From Hericium rajendrae (lineage: Eukaryota; Basidiomycota; Agaricomycetes; Russulales; Hericiaceae): a stretch of DNA of 64,000 bases. The translations under genes were made by a program, and so were the position numbers. The stretch lies in the NCBI GenBank assembly GCA_033439255.1, contig CM065889.1, positions 1,116,001-1,180,000 on the forward strand. Reading direction: 5' to 3'. The notes below the pieces were generated by a model, which was not told the DNA's origin, did not search any database, and saw only the letters and a program-made list of their open reading frames with translations. This document shows positions 21,392 through 34,634 of the stretch, piece after piece. Every line of letters starts with the position of its first letter. Position 1 is the first letter of the stretch.

Positions 21392-24300
21392 TTAATCATC
21401 AGACAGATAATCCACAAGTCCTGTCTGGCGACGAGCACCTGCATCCAAAACACCAGACTCAGTCTGAGGATGCTTCTTACACTTGGAAGCACAGGCTGTC
21501 TCAGCCAACTCCATGATCAACTCCCACTTCTGATTAGAAAGAGCATCAATCGCCTTCATGTAGTGGCGAGAAGCAGCTCCCCAATTGCTAGAGCTGAACC
21601 TCCTATCCTCAATAATGCTTTGAGGAGCTTCCTCCGGAGGCAGGAGATTGAACAAGGCACACTCAACCTGCACAAAGTTAGCAACAACAGCAACAAAAAT
21701 CAAAAGCACTCACAGCAACTACAGCCAGGCAGAGAGCAGCTTTAGGCCACTTATTTGTCCTAGAGGCAGCAGGAAGATGGGAGATAGGAATCAGATGAGC
21801 AAAGGCAAGGGTCTTGATAATTATAGAATTCCTAAACATGCCAGAATGAACCTACAAAGCTTGTCAATAAAAGAAATAGAAAAAAGGAAAAACATACTGG
21901 GGCTGCACCATCAACCTTCTTGAAGGTCTCAAAGATGAAGGGATATGTTCTGGTATTAGTGGCTTCATCCTGATCAGCCCTTGTGCGGCACTCAGGCTTC
22001 CGACCAAGGTGAAAGCGGACACAAGCAAGGATACAGTCCTGCTCATGCCTCTCACCCCTCTTGAATGTCTTCAAAGTGATCTCATGCTTTGGCAAGTACT
22101 TGCCGACAACAAGCTCAGCGATAGGAGCAAATGGCTTCCTCCAGTCATAAGTGCGCTGCTTCACCTGCAGAAAATAATTATTGAAAGAAAATGATGAATG
22201 GTTAAGACTTACCAAAAGGAAAGCAAGGTCCCCCTTCACAGAAAAGTCATGGGGGGTGCTAGGAAAGCACCGGTCATAGAGGCCTTGGATGTCAGCAACC
22301 ACATGATCAGAGTCGAAAGGATCAGGAAAAGTGCCCAGCATGTCGCGCCACAACGGGATGAACCAGGTCTTCCACTGGTCCAAATCCACGGGCACGTCGT
22401 CATTGCTGGCAGTAGTACGGTTGCGACTGGTTGTCGAAACCTCCGAAGTATCCTTAAGAGAAGTTAGTATCGCACAAGAAAATAATAAATAACTAACACA
22501 CGGTTCTGGCAGATGGAGTACGGCTCTATGATAACAAAAGAATTTAAGTCAGCCATAATAAACAATGAAAGGTAAAAAGTACTATACCATTCTGCCCGGC
22601 GTACGGGCAGCAGATGGTGCCTTGGAGCTTGATGGAGTGTTGGAGCTCGACAACACGCGCGATGGTGTCTCGTTAACAGAAGTGGGTGTTGCAAGCACAA
22701 CTTCGGGCATGGTATCAGATTCAATATTGCTGATATCCCCATCTTGCCCGTCTTGCTCACCTTGAACACCTTGTGTGCCCTGCTCAACAAATACATCCCA
22801 CTCAGTATCGGATTCCGTCTTGCTATCCTCGCCATCCTCGTCACCTTGGCCTTCCAGCTCCACCTCCATGTCCTCACTGTCATGCATGCCTTGTTCCTCT
22901 GGGTCCGACTCATGCTCGAGAACAGTTCTGTCGGGACCAGTTGGCACGACTTGCCATTCCCGGTCGACATCGGGCTCGCTCGCACTGGCATCTTCATCAC
23001 TCGCAGGTTCCATGATGGCCTTCGCACTGGACTTGAGATACTTTGCTGCCTTCACCGCACTCGTATCCGGGCTGTCCCAGTCTGAGTCTTCTGGAGCACT
23101 GATCTCTGCAAGCACATCATCTTGATCCACTTTGCTGGTGCTCGGCTCGGGGGTAGGCATCGTGCGGGTGAATGGAGCATTAGACACATTCTACAAGTAG
23201 TTAGTCAGACTTATATCATAGTGATGAAAGATATATGCAACATACCATTTCCCCAGCAGCCTTCTTTGAGATTGTCACCTGCTTCTGCACAGACATTCCA
23301 GGGGTGTTCTAAAATACCAGACCGTTAGCAACTAACGATCGCGTGGGAAAAGCAATCAGAACACATACGCAGGGAGTCGAGGTTACCATATTTGGTGTCA
23401 GCTTCTTTGTCTGTAAGAAGACAGGGAGTGAAAAAAAAGGAAAGCATTTAGCACGAGAGATGATCAAATATACAAAAATGAAATACGTACCTTCTGAGCT
23501 GCAGGAACTGAGACATTCTGCACATCGTGCACCGGTTTTTTACCCTATAAGACGGAGGGAGGGACAGTAGGGACAGAAAAGTAGTGAGCACAGGATCCTA
23601 TCAAAGATAAAGCACAGTACATACCTTTGAAGATGATGGCACCGACGCGTTCTGGACATCGAACGTCAGCAATTGAAGCAGTTAGAACAACAAACGATCC
23701 GCGATAGGGCGTGAATCACGTACCTTTGAGCCTGAGGCCACTGAGTTGTTCTGCACATCATCTGCTGGCTTCTTACCCTGTAAGAAGATAGAAGAGTGAA
23801 GGGTGGAAAGAGTCAGCACATGAAACGAGCAAAAAAGAATGTAATTTGGATGCACCTTTTGCTTGGATGATCCACCCACTGGCTGAGCTATCTTCTGGAT
23901 GATTTGGACTGGTGCTGTGTCCTACATCATATAAACGAACGTTAGAGAAAGCAACGTACGACGATATACCAGCGTACCTGAAGCTTTCGACTCCCTCCCT
24001 TTCGTACCGATGCGGCCTCCAGTGCATCATCCTCGCTGCTTGACAAGTCTATTGGCTCCTGCTCGACCTTCTTACGACCTCCGCGCTTGGCTTGCTTTGA
24101 TCCGGTGCTGGGAGTTGGCACAGGAGCATTGAAACGTTCCACGGTAGTTGATCCAGGAGACTTCGAGGCCCCGGGCAGTCCTGCGTGCCAATTCGGATGA
24201 AGACCATGGTTCCTGAAAGGCAAAGTCGTTAGCATAGCAAATAGGTGGGGCATCACACACAGTATAACAAGAAAAACTGTCGTACACAACGACAGCAAGA

Positions 24301-25756
24301 GGTAGTGGGTAGACGGAGGGATAAAGGTCAGAGATAAGTCGATTACCGGAGCGCCCGAACTGACAGCATGGGCGCTCGTTGTCGAACTGACTGACGGGTG
24401 CTCGTACTGACGGGTGCTCGTTCTAGAAAGAGATAAGGAATACTTACCTTTCATTGTTGAAGCTGACCTTCTTTGCCTTTGCCTTACCCTTGCCCTTCAC
24501 CGACTTCCTAGTGTCCTCCTCAGCTTCGCTACCTCCATCGTTTCCCTCATCCCTTCCCTCCTCTCAACTTTCTTCGAACTCGTCTTCGCCCCGAGGGTCT
24601 TCGAACTCTAGATCTGAGTTGCGATCTGGCTCGATCTGGTGTTTCTTGCCAGCCTTCATCGAATCCTTGCGGCGTGGGGCCTTGCTGGGTGTCGGATCTG
24701 CGAGATCGACCCGATCGAAGTCGTTAGAGGGTGCGGGCTCTGGTATCCAAGGTGAGTTCAATGCTCGATTGTCGGCGATGGTACAGAACACTTACCGTCG
24801 ACTCGCACTTGCTCGTTCTCGAGCAGTGCATCATCATCTTCTTCCCCTCCGTTCTGTCTTCCACGCCCCGACTTCACCCCTGAGTCCGTCGACTTATGCC
24901 GTTTGGGTGCAGGGTCTATATCAAAGGTGAGGTCAACATGGCATCTTAAACAACGAAGACTTACCATCAATTTGCATCTGCTCGTTCTCAAGCAAGGCTT
25001 CATTGTCGTCCCCTCGTCCCTGTCCTCCATCTCCCGACCTTCCTGTTGCCGGTGCTTTCTTGTCAAGACGACTTACCCCCGACTTATGCCGTTTCTGGGT
25101 TTCCCCTCGCGATCCCTGCATATCCTGGGGATCGACTTCAGCTTCGGTACGTGCGCGCTTGCTTGTCGAAGACGAGGTATTAATGACAACCTCCAGCTGT
25201 CCGCGAGTCGAGTCTCACTGCTTCTTCTTCACAATCGAAGATCCTGTTTTGCGTGTGCTGCCGTACTTAGGTGAGTATTCTGGGCTATTGTTAGAGAATT
25301 GAAATGCTGACTTACCGGCCATGGGCACAATGTCAGATACATCTTGGGCAACGTCCCTGACATCTATACGCTGCCCCCGAGGGGCATTACGGTGCTTCTT
25401 CGCAATTGAAGACCCTGTTTTGTGGGTGTTAGGTGAGTATCCTTTCGTGTTAAATGCAACATTGACTTACCGGCCACGTCTTGGACAACAGTATCCACGT
25501 CACTCATCTCTTCGACATCCTCGATGGCCCCATGCGGTCTCTTGCGAGCATGGAAAGCCTTCTCCGCAGCCCTCTCCGCAGCCTCGGCCACCTTCGCAGC
25601 ACTCTCGGCCGCCTTTGCAGCAGCCTCTTCGAGCATTACCTGCTCAGTAGTGCGTCGTCTCTTCTTACCAGTGCCTTGCATTGCTGTCGAAGAGTCTTCG
25701 TGAGCTTGTCCTTTGCCTGAATTCGAAGCTGTTGACTGATGAGTGCTCGGCGCCAT
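21392..25756 (-). pseudogene. Plavaka-1 accessory gene, multi-exon, with in-frame stops
   Basis: It reads from ATG 25756 (MAPSTHQSTASN) through many short exons joined by 50-60 nt introns with GTAAGT, GTACGT or GTATGT donors. The N-terminal part is Lys/Ser/Asp-rich and probably nuclear. It includes exon repeats beginning GSSI(A/V)KK and exon repeats ending ALLENEQ(M/V)(Q/R)(I/V)DG. A GLHPNW motif lies near 24190-24210. A set of micro-exons of the form GKKPxxDVQNxSVxxxxK occupies 23480-23800, and a long acidic exon 22570-23190. The last three exons (about 22455-22213, 22165-21898, 21667-21392) hold a conserved-looking globular part (DQWKTWFIPLWRDMLGTFPD ... KQRTYDWRKPF) and end at 21392. In-frame TGAs lie at 25214-25216 and 24564-24566. 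Plavaka-2 carries a related gene. The globular part resembles a lineage-specific mushroom family; I know no function. Confidence 0.65.
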
Positions 25757-26495
25757 GTCCACAGAAACAGAGAGGAATAGCGAGGTGGAGGTGCACCTGC
25801 AACAGGCCAGCAGAGCAGTGAGGCCTTAGGGACTGACTCGTCAACCTCTGCCTTCACTTCGCTTCACCGCCAGCTCTCTGATACCACGTGACTCTTCGCG
25901 GCCTTGTCCAGCCTTGTCCCTCGTGCTGCGTGCCTCCTTGTCCCTTGCGCCGTGGACCTCCTTGTCTCTCGCGCCGTGGACCTCCTTGTCTCTCGCGCTG
26001 CATGCTTCCTTTGGTGCTATTACTCGAACTCCATTGCTCTCTTGAAGCCTGGCCCTCTACGTCTAACCCATCTCTGCATCATCTCACCTCTTGACTCTCA
26101 TCTCTTTGCCCAATCATCCTCTGTCTCATAATCTCGAATTTCTAGCCTGTTGAATTTGGTCTATTGTGTCTACATTGGGCGGTTACTTCGAAGATATTTG
26201 CATGACCTGCACCTCGGTCCATTTGCTTATAACGCTTTGCACTACGTTGTTCTGATACTGGTTACATCTTGACAACCTGCATATTTGATATTGCTGTAGT
26301 GTCTTTATTGTCAGCTTTGACAGTGATAGTGTGACTCTTGGCAACTTGGAGTACATTGATCTTAAAGGCTCAGAGATCTGTTGCTTAAAGGTCGAAGCTT
26401 GCATTTTGCCATTACTTGCTGTGCTCAAATTGTCCTTGCAATAATAATATTCCAAGTCTAATATCTTTGGGACTTGGGTGAAGTTTATCATTCCA
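25757..26495. promoter_or_regulatory. Divergent intergenic region of Plavaka-1 with 24 bp tandem repeat
   Basis: It separates the two divergent starts (25756 minus, 26496 plus) and so must hold both promoters. At about 25910-26010 a 24 bp unit (CCTCCTTGTCTCTCGCGC plus CGTGGA) is repeated about three times. No TATA box was assigned with confidence. Confidence 0.55.
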
Positions 26496-26982
26496 ATGGC
26501 ATCCACTCAGAATCGAAAGACATATAAATGTCGTACATATGTATGTCCACAGCCTGTGGGTACTAGATGTCGGCGTGGCTTTATCAGTGCTAGAGGCTTG
26601 AGACAGCATATAGATGCAATACATCCTGACTTGCATAGACCTGCAGAGAAGCCTTATCATCCACCTACAGCTCCAACTGATCCAAAATCACCACAACATG
26701 AGCAGCCAAATATGTTTGATGCTGATCCACATTATGGTGAACTTGATAATGATGCAGGGAGTTCAAATGCACAGCCTGGCACAAAAAATATGATGCATCC
26801 AAATCTAAATGGGAGACCTTGTGATGATACTGGAAATTATCTTGATGATGGTGCAGCTCCACATTCAAAGGATATTCCTGATTCAAATGATTGGTCTCCA
26901 TTTCGAAATCGAGTTGAATTTGAGGCTGCAGATTTGCTATTTCAAGAGATGCCAGTTTCTGAGAAAAAATTCAATCGTCTTA

Positions 26983-28472
26983 TTACGATTCCTTAGAATC
27001 GTTTACTCTAACCCGCTTTTCAACTCAAAAAAGATGACACCCAGCCAATGTAATGCCTTTTATAGTAATAATTTCTCACATCTTAAAGTAAGGTTGTAGG
27101 TTCGATTCTAACAATTGTCATTTTTGTAATTTTAAATGTTTCTTAGAGATATCAGTTTACTAAATCAAATTTTATTAGTGTTAAACTATATGCATATGTA
27201 AATCAATGCTAGTCTTATTGGAACTGAAAGATTTTAGTATAAGAAAGTGCAAACTTGTTGAAATAACAGATAAACATATTTAATAGGATATTCTACACCT
27301 TGTTATTGATGTAAGTGAGTGGAATGTATGATAACATGATAAAGGCAAATTTTACCTCCTCAGAACATGTTTTTCCATGAGAATAGGTTCAGAAATGACT
27401 GAGATATGAGCAAATCACTTCAAAAGATACCTTTGAGGAGAAGATCATAGTGATTGCATCATAGCGGCGCAACGAGTGGTGCTATTTACACGATAAAGAT
27501 ACCGTTGGAAAGACCTGATTCATACCTTTCCAACGGTATATTGTACAAGACAATCGGGTAAGTATTGAGAAAACGCGGTAGCGATTACTGAAGGGTTGGT
27601 ATTAGAGGTAAGGGCAAACTTGTTGAGGCCATATCTTTTTATTGACTCATCCAATTGTAGTGTACCTAGCGTCGTTGAAAAGGCATAATAGAGATCTTTT
27701 TGACGCAATCAAGGGACCGGTGATATCTCCAGTCGTTAAGGAGGTACACTCAAATTATCACAAAACCTCCTATTTGACTATTTTCAAGGTTTTACATAAT
27801 CCGCAGCACGGGCAAAATGACATACTCCCGTCCCCCTCATGATGTCATGGGACGGGAGTACGTCATTTTGCCCGTGCTGCGGATTACATAAGCGATTTAT
27901 AAGCAGGAAAAAATCGAAAAAATCATTCAAGTCTAGGGGCAAATCATCAAATCATCTGAGAATAGGCACATACTGAGTAGTGTAAAAAATCAGTAAAAAT
28001 CGTGTCAATATGGCCATTGATAGTACTATTCAGAAACACTTGAGTTTATGTTTATAGCTAGAGAATTGACAGAGATATAGCCAAATTACTGATTCAGACC
28101 CCTAGAAGGCAAAAATAAAATCAATCTAGGCAACATACAACAGTTGACAGACTTTCAAAGGCCACACTTATGTACTTCATAAATGTAAACACAATTTTTG
28201 AGAAGTCACATGCAACAGCGAGCCTGACTGGGCTCACTGTTGCATGTGACCATTATTTTGTCATTAGTTCAACTCTTGCTGGTAACAAAGTTTAAAAATA
28301 AGAGATAAGTGTAAAACAATATACTTTGAATATGGAGATCTTTGCAGCATTACAATACTAGTATATTCAACTCTCTATTATCTTATTAATTCTGTGAGAA
28401 TAACACTACAAAGTTAGAACAATTCAAAAAGAATCGTATTGCCGTGCAGAGCATCGGCCCTCTTCCCCCAAG
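26983..28472 (-). mobile_element. Rolling-circle-like non-autonomous element, copy B, in transposase exon
   Basis: 1490 bp inverted near-copy of 19180-20668. Excising 26983-28472 joins CTTA to TGGGACTC and restores the Plavaka frame (reads RLMGLWAKTT), showing insertion at A/T without duplication. Both internal hairpins are present (27797-27885 and 28205-28250). Near 27020-27115 is a degenerate tRNA-like stretch with a B-box-like GGTTCGATTC. Confidence 0.6.
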
Positions 28473-30449
28473 TGGGACTCTGGGCAAAAACAACCAAAGT
28501 ATATCCATATGCAAATAAAGATGATCTTCATGCAGTGCTTGATTCAATTAAGCATGGAGATGCTGAATGGCTATGTTTTTCAGTAAAATACAATGGCAAG
28601 CTACCTAAAAAACCATCTGCATGGATGTCAAAAGAATTTGAAGTCTGGTATAGAAATCCACACACAGTTCTGCATAATCAGCTAAAAAACCCTGACTTTG
28701 CTGGAGAATTTGACTATGCTCCAAGACAAGACTTTAAAGAAAATGGTGAATGACAGTGGACAGACTTTATGACTGGAGATTGGTCATGGAAGCAGGCTGA
28801 CACAATTGTGGCTGAAGATCCAACAAATAAAGGAGCTATGTTTGTGCCAGTAATCTTGGGCAGTGACAAGACTACTGTTTCTGTTGCTACAGGACATACT
28901 GAATTTTGGCCATTATATATGTCGCCTGGAAATGTGCATAACAATGTTCGTCGAGCCCATCGAAATGCTGTGAGCATCTTAGGATTCTTGTCTCTTGGAA
29001 AGACAGATAGAAAATTTCAAAATCAGGCAGCCTTTTGTAGATTTCGTAGACATTTGATACATCAGTCTTTGCGCACAATTCTTGAACATTTGCGTCCTGG
29101 CATGACTACCCCAGAGATTGTTCGCTGTCCTGATGGACATCTTCGTCGTGCAGTTTATGGTCTTGGACCTTATATTGGAGATTATCCAGAACAAGTATTG
29201 ATATCATGTATTGTTTCAAAACAGTGTCCAAAATGCTTGGCTCGACCAAATGATCTAGATAATGGTGGAGAGACCTGAAGTCATACACATACAAAATCTT
29301 TGATAAATAAGGGTACTAAGGCAGGAATACTATGGGATGACTATGGTATAGTTCCTAATATTATGGTGAGTTTTATAAACTATAACAAAAATTTAACATG
29401 TTCTAATTCTGATCTTCTTAGCCATTCACATATTATTTTCCTCAAGCTGATATTCATGAGCTTATTGTATTTGATCTTTTGCATCAAGTGATCAAAGGTG
29501 TTTTCAAAGATCATTTAGTGGCTTGGGTTGAAGACTATTTGATCAAAGAACATGGACCAGGTCGTGCTACTGAAATTATGGCAGATATTGATAGGAGGGT
29601 TGCTGCTGCTCCTTCATTTCCAGAGTTGCATCGATTTTCTGATGGACGTGGTTTTCAGCAGTGGACTGGTGATGACTCTAAAGCTTTAATGAAAGTGTGG
29701 CTGCCTGCAATTCAAGGACATGTTCCAGATCAGATGGTCCGAGCTCTTGCTGCATTTATGGAGTTCTGCTACCTTGCACGAAGATCTGTTATTGATGAGA
29801 CTACATTAAATGCCATGGAAGCTGCACTTGAAGAATTTCATAAAGAGCAAATTATCTTCAAAGATGTTGAAGTTTGCAAAGGATTTTCTCTACCAAAACA
29901 GCATGCTCTGATGCATTATATTGAACTTATTCAGCTGTTTGGTGTGCCAAATGGACTTTGCACATCTATAACTGAGGCCAAACACATCAAAGCTATAAAG
30001 GAGCCATGGCGACGCTCTAGTAGATTTAATGCACTGGGTCAGATGCTGCTCACAAATCAGAGGCTTGATAAATTGGCTGCAGCCAAAAATGACTTTGTTG
30101 CTCGTGGCATGCTTGATTTGCCCTTAGATCTTGTTGAGGTCAAATTTGACTCAGATTCTGATGATTCTAAATCTGATTCAGACTTTGAAGATGAGATTGA
30201 ATTTGATAATGAAGATGAGAATAATGAGAATCTTAAGAGAGCTACAAAACATCATGTAGATGGAGCACCAGCTCATAATGTGCCAGAGTATATGGCAAGT
30301 GTTTCTCTGGCCAAAACACGAGCATCCAAATATCCTCGACAGCTTTATAAGCTTGAAACTTATTTGGAGTATCCTGAGCTGTCAGAGATGATTCAACGGT
30401 TTTTATATGAACAACTTCATCCTGATTATTCATCAGCAAATGTAAAAGA

Positions 30450-30872
30450 TGTCACGGATCGCTCCATTTCTCTCCGCCTTCTTCTCTGCCATCAAGGCAT
30501 CGCGTCGGTCATGTGCTCCAGCAGCCCCATCACATGTTCACTTCCTCACATGACCTGGGGCTATCCTTCACCCATGCCCTTGTTCCCCTTTGGGACATCC
30601 TATTGTTCTCCCTCCCATTGTTCTCCTTTTGGCCACCATTGTTCTCACTCTATTGTTCGATCCGTTATGGTGTCCATTGTTCTTTTCCCATTGTCGTCCC
30701 AGTACTTATAGGCTCCCTGTCACTCGCCTATTTCCCTAGATTGTCCATTTCGTCTGTACCGTACTGTACCTCCAATACAGGTCACTGCGCTGCTAGTCGC
30801 TCTCTGCTCTCTCGCTCTCATCATCGCTGGTGACTTGGGTGGTTCTCTGCTGTCTACGACCGAGTCTTGACA
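30450..30872 (+). repeat. 5' LTR of Gypsy copy 2
   Basis: 423 bp, TGTCACGG ... TTGACA, identical by eye to 41989-42411. Six CCATTGTTCTC-like repeats at 30600-30695 match the known yeast Rox1 HMG-box consensus YYYATTGTTCTC closely. Confidence 0.96.
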
Positions 30873-31059
30873 CCTGGACAATCTCTCATACACCCGCCTC
30901 ACCTCCCTACTATCGCCCATCATACCTTTCTTCTTTGAACCCTTCACCGCCGACATCTTCACCGAATCTTGACATCCATTCCATTAACCTCATCTCCCCT
31001 TCCCCATTGCCAACACCATCGAGGGCAGTGCACTCATCCCCCTCCTCCGCTATTGTGCT

Positions 31060-31451
31060 GTGAAGCGTTGGGAAGCCGAAGGAGTTTGGTTTCAATTGAG
31101 GTCATGGAAACCACGTGCAGGTGCTATCTCCATTGCCTTATACGTTCGAATTCGAGTTTCCTTTGACGTCGACTTGCAAGAATTCACATTCGGTGCCTCG
31201 GACATTGCTTACCACTGTCGCCAACCCAACCGAGGATCCCCTGCAAGCATCCTGCCATCGACCTCGTTCCCCTTTTGCACACTAGGTCTCTTCACCCCGG
31301 AACCCTTGCCTGAGCCTGTGTGGGCCAGAGAACGCCTCGGCCACCGATTCCTCAGAACCCCGTACTCGGACCCCCTGTACCCTCGTGCTCTTGGTCGTCG
31401 CCCAGTTGCGGCTGACTTCCTCTAGACCTCACCATTGATCCCACCGACCTA
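31060..31451 (+). pseudogene. gag: Gag N-terminal region of Gypsy copy 2, interrupted
   Basis: Open in one frame from about 31060 (GTG; no ATG seen in frame) to an in-frame TAG at 31423-31425, then open again to the insertion at 31452. The product has no recognisable domain. It is assigned to gag because removing the inserted element (with one target copy) puts it in frame with the gag body starting at 32979. The TAG could derive from CAG or TGG by one transition. The true start may lie elsewhere or the leader may be spliced. The leader 30873-31059 shows no clear primer-binding site. Confidence 0.55.
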
Positions 31452-32977
31452 GGGTTCGACACGAGTGCACTCGCGGGTGACCCGGATCCGAACCCACGGG
31501 TATTCAACATGGCAGCAGGGCTGACCTGGATCTGCACGAGTTTCAGCCACCGGGTGAACCGGAGCCGCGGGTCGAGTACCTGTGACATCACGGGTCACTC
31601 GCAGGTCAGTCGGTCTCTACTTTCTACACCCTATCATCTCTTCTCTCACGATTTTTCCTCAAGTCCAACAGTAAGGAGGGTTTTGTAGGTGCCAGAGGGA
31701 TGTCAGGTGAGTCAAATCGACTTTTATCTCATTGTTCTGTACTAATCTCGCGAGTCTCGCTCGATAACGAGTGAGACTCGGTTTTTATCGTTCATCGACC
31801 GTCCCTAGACGTTTCCCTCGCCTCTCGCATGCCATTTGTGCTTTGCTCGTCACCCACATGTTCGACAACCCCCTGAGCACCCACCATACCTTTGTCGACA
31901 CGTCAATCCTGCGCGTCGATGCCCACTCCACCCTAAGAGTGTACTTGGCCCCGGTGTGGCGCGTAGAAGGCTAGCGACCACCGACAGCGAACCGCCGGGC
32001 CTTGTTGCTGTAGCAACGAGGCTTGACTACTGTTCGTTCAGCGCTCATGTGGTGTCGCGCCCGCCTACTTGAGCATCCGCCTGATGCGGTGACTTCAATA
32101 CCGTGCCCAGGCGCGCGTGTCTCCGCCTTTCGACAGTGTGCAATTACCCCCGCCCGTCCTGCCGAGATTGGCCTGCCTCCATCTGATGTGCACCTGAGCA
32201 ACCTCATGCTGCCGTTGCCCTGGCTCCGCCTCGCGGCCCTCACGCTCACGCTTCCTCCGCTCCACCGTGCATCTCTCGGACGTCGTCAAGCATTCTCCCA
32301 GCTGCACACGCGACATCGCAGACACGCCCGGCGATGCCTCGACGTGCCTCGCATGTGTCCTCCTGCTGCTCGTGCTGCGCACACTGCGCCTCACCGCGAG
32401 CGTGCTCGCAGACGTGCTCCCCGCGTTGCGTGTGTCAGGCCTCACTGTGCTCACGTCACCGACCTCGATGGCCTTCGCCGCAGACCCTGCCCTTCTCAGC
32501 ATCCCGCGCCCACCGCTGGGCTGCCCATGCCTCGGATGCCTGCGCAGCACCACGTCCAGAGTGCCCGAGCTCGTGTAGTGTGCATGCCGCGACGAGGTGC
32601 TCGTGGTATTGCACAATGGCGCCGCCGATGGCACGGCATGTCCTGTGCTCAAGGCCCTGTGATGGAACTGTGTCCAGGCGTGTCACCTCGCTGCTCGCAA
32701 ATCTAGTTACAATGTCATAGTGTACCAATGCCAAATAAACTCAGTGATGAAATCTATGAGAAGTTGTCAATGAAATCATTTAATTACTATCTTTTTTCCA
32801 AATAGTTGCGGGTCACTACAGGTTACTCGCAGGCCAATGGATTTCGGTAAGATCTTGACCTGGATCCGGACAGGTTTCAGCCACCGGGTGATCCGGATCC
32901 GTGGGTCAGGAACCCGCAGGTAAATCTCGCGGGTATACCTGTGTTGACTTGCAGGTGACTCTGACTCGTGTCGGTCC
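31452..32977 (+). mobile_element. 1.5 kb non-coding TIR element carrying the hairpin module
   Basis: The ends are GGGTTCGACACGAGT and, reversed, GGACCGACACGAGT. A CTA (or CCTA) duplication flanks it at 31449-31451 and 32978-32980. Both ends contain a direct repeat of about 60 bp (GACCTGGATC ... CAGCCACCGGGTGA). The interior holds the same module as the CATCTG elements: donor GTGAGT, TACTAAT, hairpin 31751-31780, then GC-rich DNA with a second hairpin at 31999-32022. The terminal sequences differ from that family, so the module has moved between element types. No conserved coding sequence is seen. Confidence 0.7.
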
Positions 32978-32980
32978 CTA

Positions 32981-34634
32981 CACCGACCCCCGTTTCCAGA
33001 CCACAGAACCATACCCACTTGGCGTCTTTGCCTCGCTCGATGAATACTTCATCTACACCCTTTCTGGCATCGTTCGAATAGACTTTGTCTCGGAGGACGA
33101 CGACGGTCCTGCACAGTGGTACTTCGCTGATCGTGACGACCAGGCAGACCTCGAGCTTAACGACTTTGACGTCGCAGCTACAGAACACCGCCGTCAACAC
33201 CCCGCTACCCCACCGCTTCCCACCGTTGCCCTTTCTAGTGCAGATTCTCCCCCTGCTCGCACCACACCACTTGTTGTTCCCCCAGGTATTACCTTCAACC
33301 CGGTAACCAACAACTACTATGCATACCGCTCCGACACCAATCGGCTCGTAGTCAGTTGGCGACCCAGCCTCGTAGACGAAAGTGATCTGTGGTTTTGGCA
33401 GGCCAGTACCCTCTTCTTAACTGCTGCAGAACTTGCACTCTCTCAGGCAGTTATAGAGAATCTCGCTCAGCAACAAGCTACCCGCCTTGATACCCTTCGG
33501 GCCCCACTACCACCACCTGTTTCAACGCCTACCCCAGTACCAGTCCCCTCACCTGCTCCACCCGTTGCCGCTGCTGCATCGACATCCACTGTCAACGTCA
33601 AACCAATCATCGTCCCAGCCCCCCCTGTCCAACCGTCCATCGACATGTCCAACCCTGAGATCGGCGTCAAACCTGCTCCCTTTGAGGGAGATCGTTCCAA
33701 GTCCAAGGAATTCCAGCTGCGTATTCGCTTATTCCTTCGTGCCAACTCGGTCAGATATAAAGAGGATACCGCCCAGATCTCCCTCTTCCTCGACCTCTGC
33801 CAGGGCCCTATTGCCGGCCAGTGGGCCACCCAGCGTGTCGAGGAGATCCTTGAGGATGACGATCTTGTGGCTGCAAACACATCTCCAGCTCACGTTCCCC
33901 GTTACGCCAACCTCACCGCCCTTCGAACTCGCTTCAACTTGGACTTCTCCCCCCTCGACGACTCCAAGGACGCCTCCCATGCCATCCAGACCCTCCAGAT
34001 GGGTACGCGCCCGGTAGTCGACTACATCACCGAGTTCGAGTCCTTCGCCCCTCGCACCGGCTACAATGATGTGGCCCTGATCGACTGGTTCCTGCATGGC
34101 CTCAACAGCGCCCTGCGGGATGATTGCCAGCGCAGCTACCCCACGCCCACTACCCTGGCTGAGTGGAAGGCAAGGGCCCGTGACAGGAATGCTGCCTACC
34201 TCATGTGCACCCAGTTCCAGAGTCTCCACCCTACAACTGGGCGCACCCCGGTGAGCACTCGCTCCCCTCAGTCCACATCTACTGGCCGATCCCGCACAGT
34301 TGCTGCTACAGGTGCCCCACTGCCCAAACTCTCGGAGCCTGACCGTGAGCGCCTCAGGTGTGAGGGTGGTTGCTTCCGCTGCCGCCAGAAGGGCCATGGC
34401 TTCCGTGACTGCCCCCTCAATGCCGACTCCAACCCCCGTGCCCCAATCCCTCGTGTCCGAGCGCTAGAAACCGGCTCTGCCCCGGGAGTAGCTCCAGAAG
34501 ATGCAGCCGTCGCCCTCGCTGTCCCCGCCATCAACAGGTCCATCACCGACTTATCGTCGCAGTTGAAGGACTTGAGCGAGGAAGAGAGGGAAGAGGCAAA
34601 AGCTGCATTAAAGGATATGGTTGAGGGTTTTTAA
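32981..34634 (+). CDS. gag: Gag body with zinc knuckle (Gypsy copy 2)
   Basis: Continuous frame of about 550 residues after the inserted element. It has an acidic N-terminal region (VFASLDEYFIYTLSG), a conserved block around YYAYRSDTNRLVVSWRPSL, a proline-rich linker, and a capsid-like domain (RIRLFLRANSVRYKEDTAQI ... GQWATQRVEEI). A CCHC knuckle, CFRCRQKGHGFRDC, lies near 34373-34414, and the helical acidic tail ends at TAA 34632-34634. It forms the particle and binds genomic RNA. It runs straight through the site that is interrupted in copy 1 (CTCTG, about 33796-33800), giving the empty site. Pol follows by a -1 shift. The N-terminal segment is separated by the element at 31452-32977. Confidence 0.88.
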
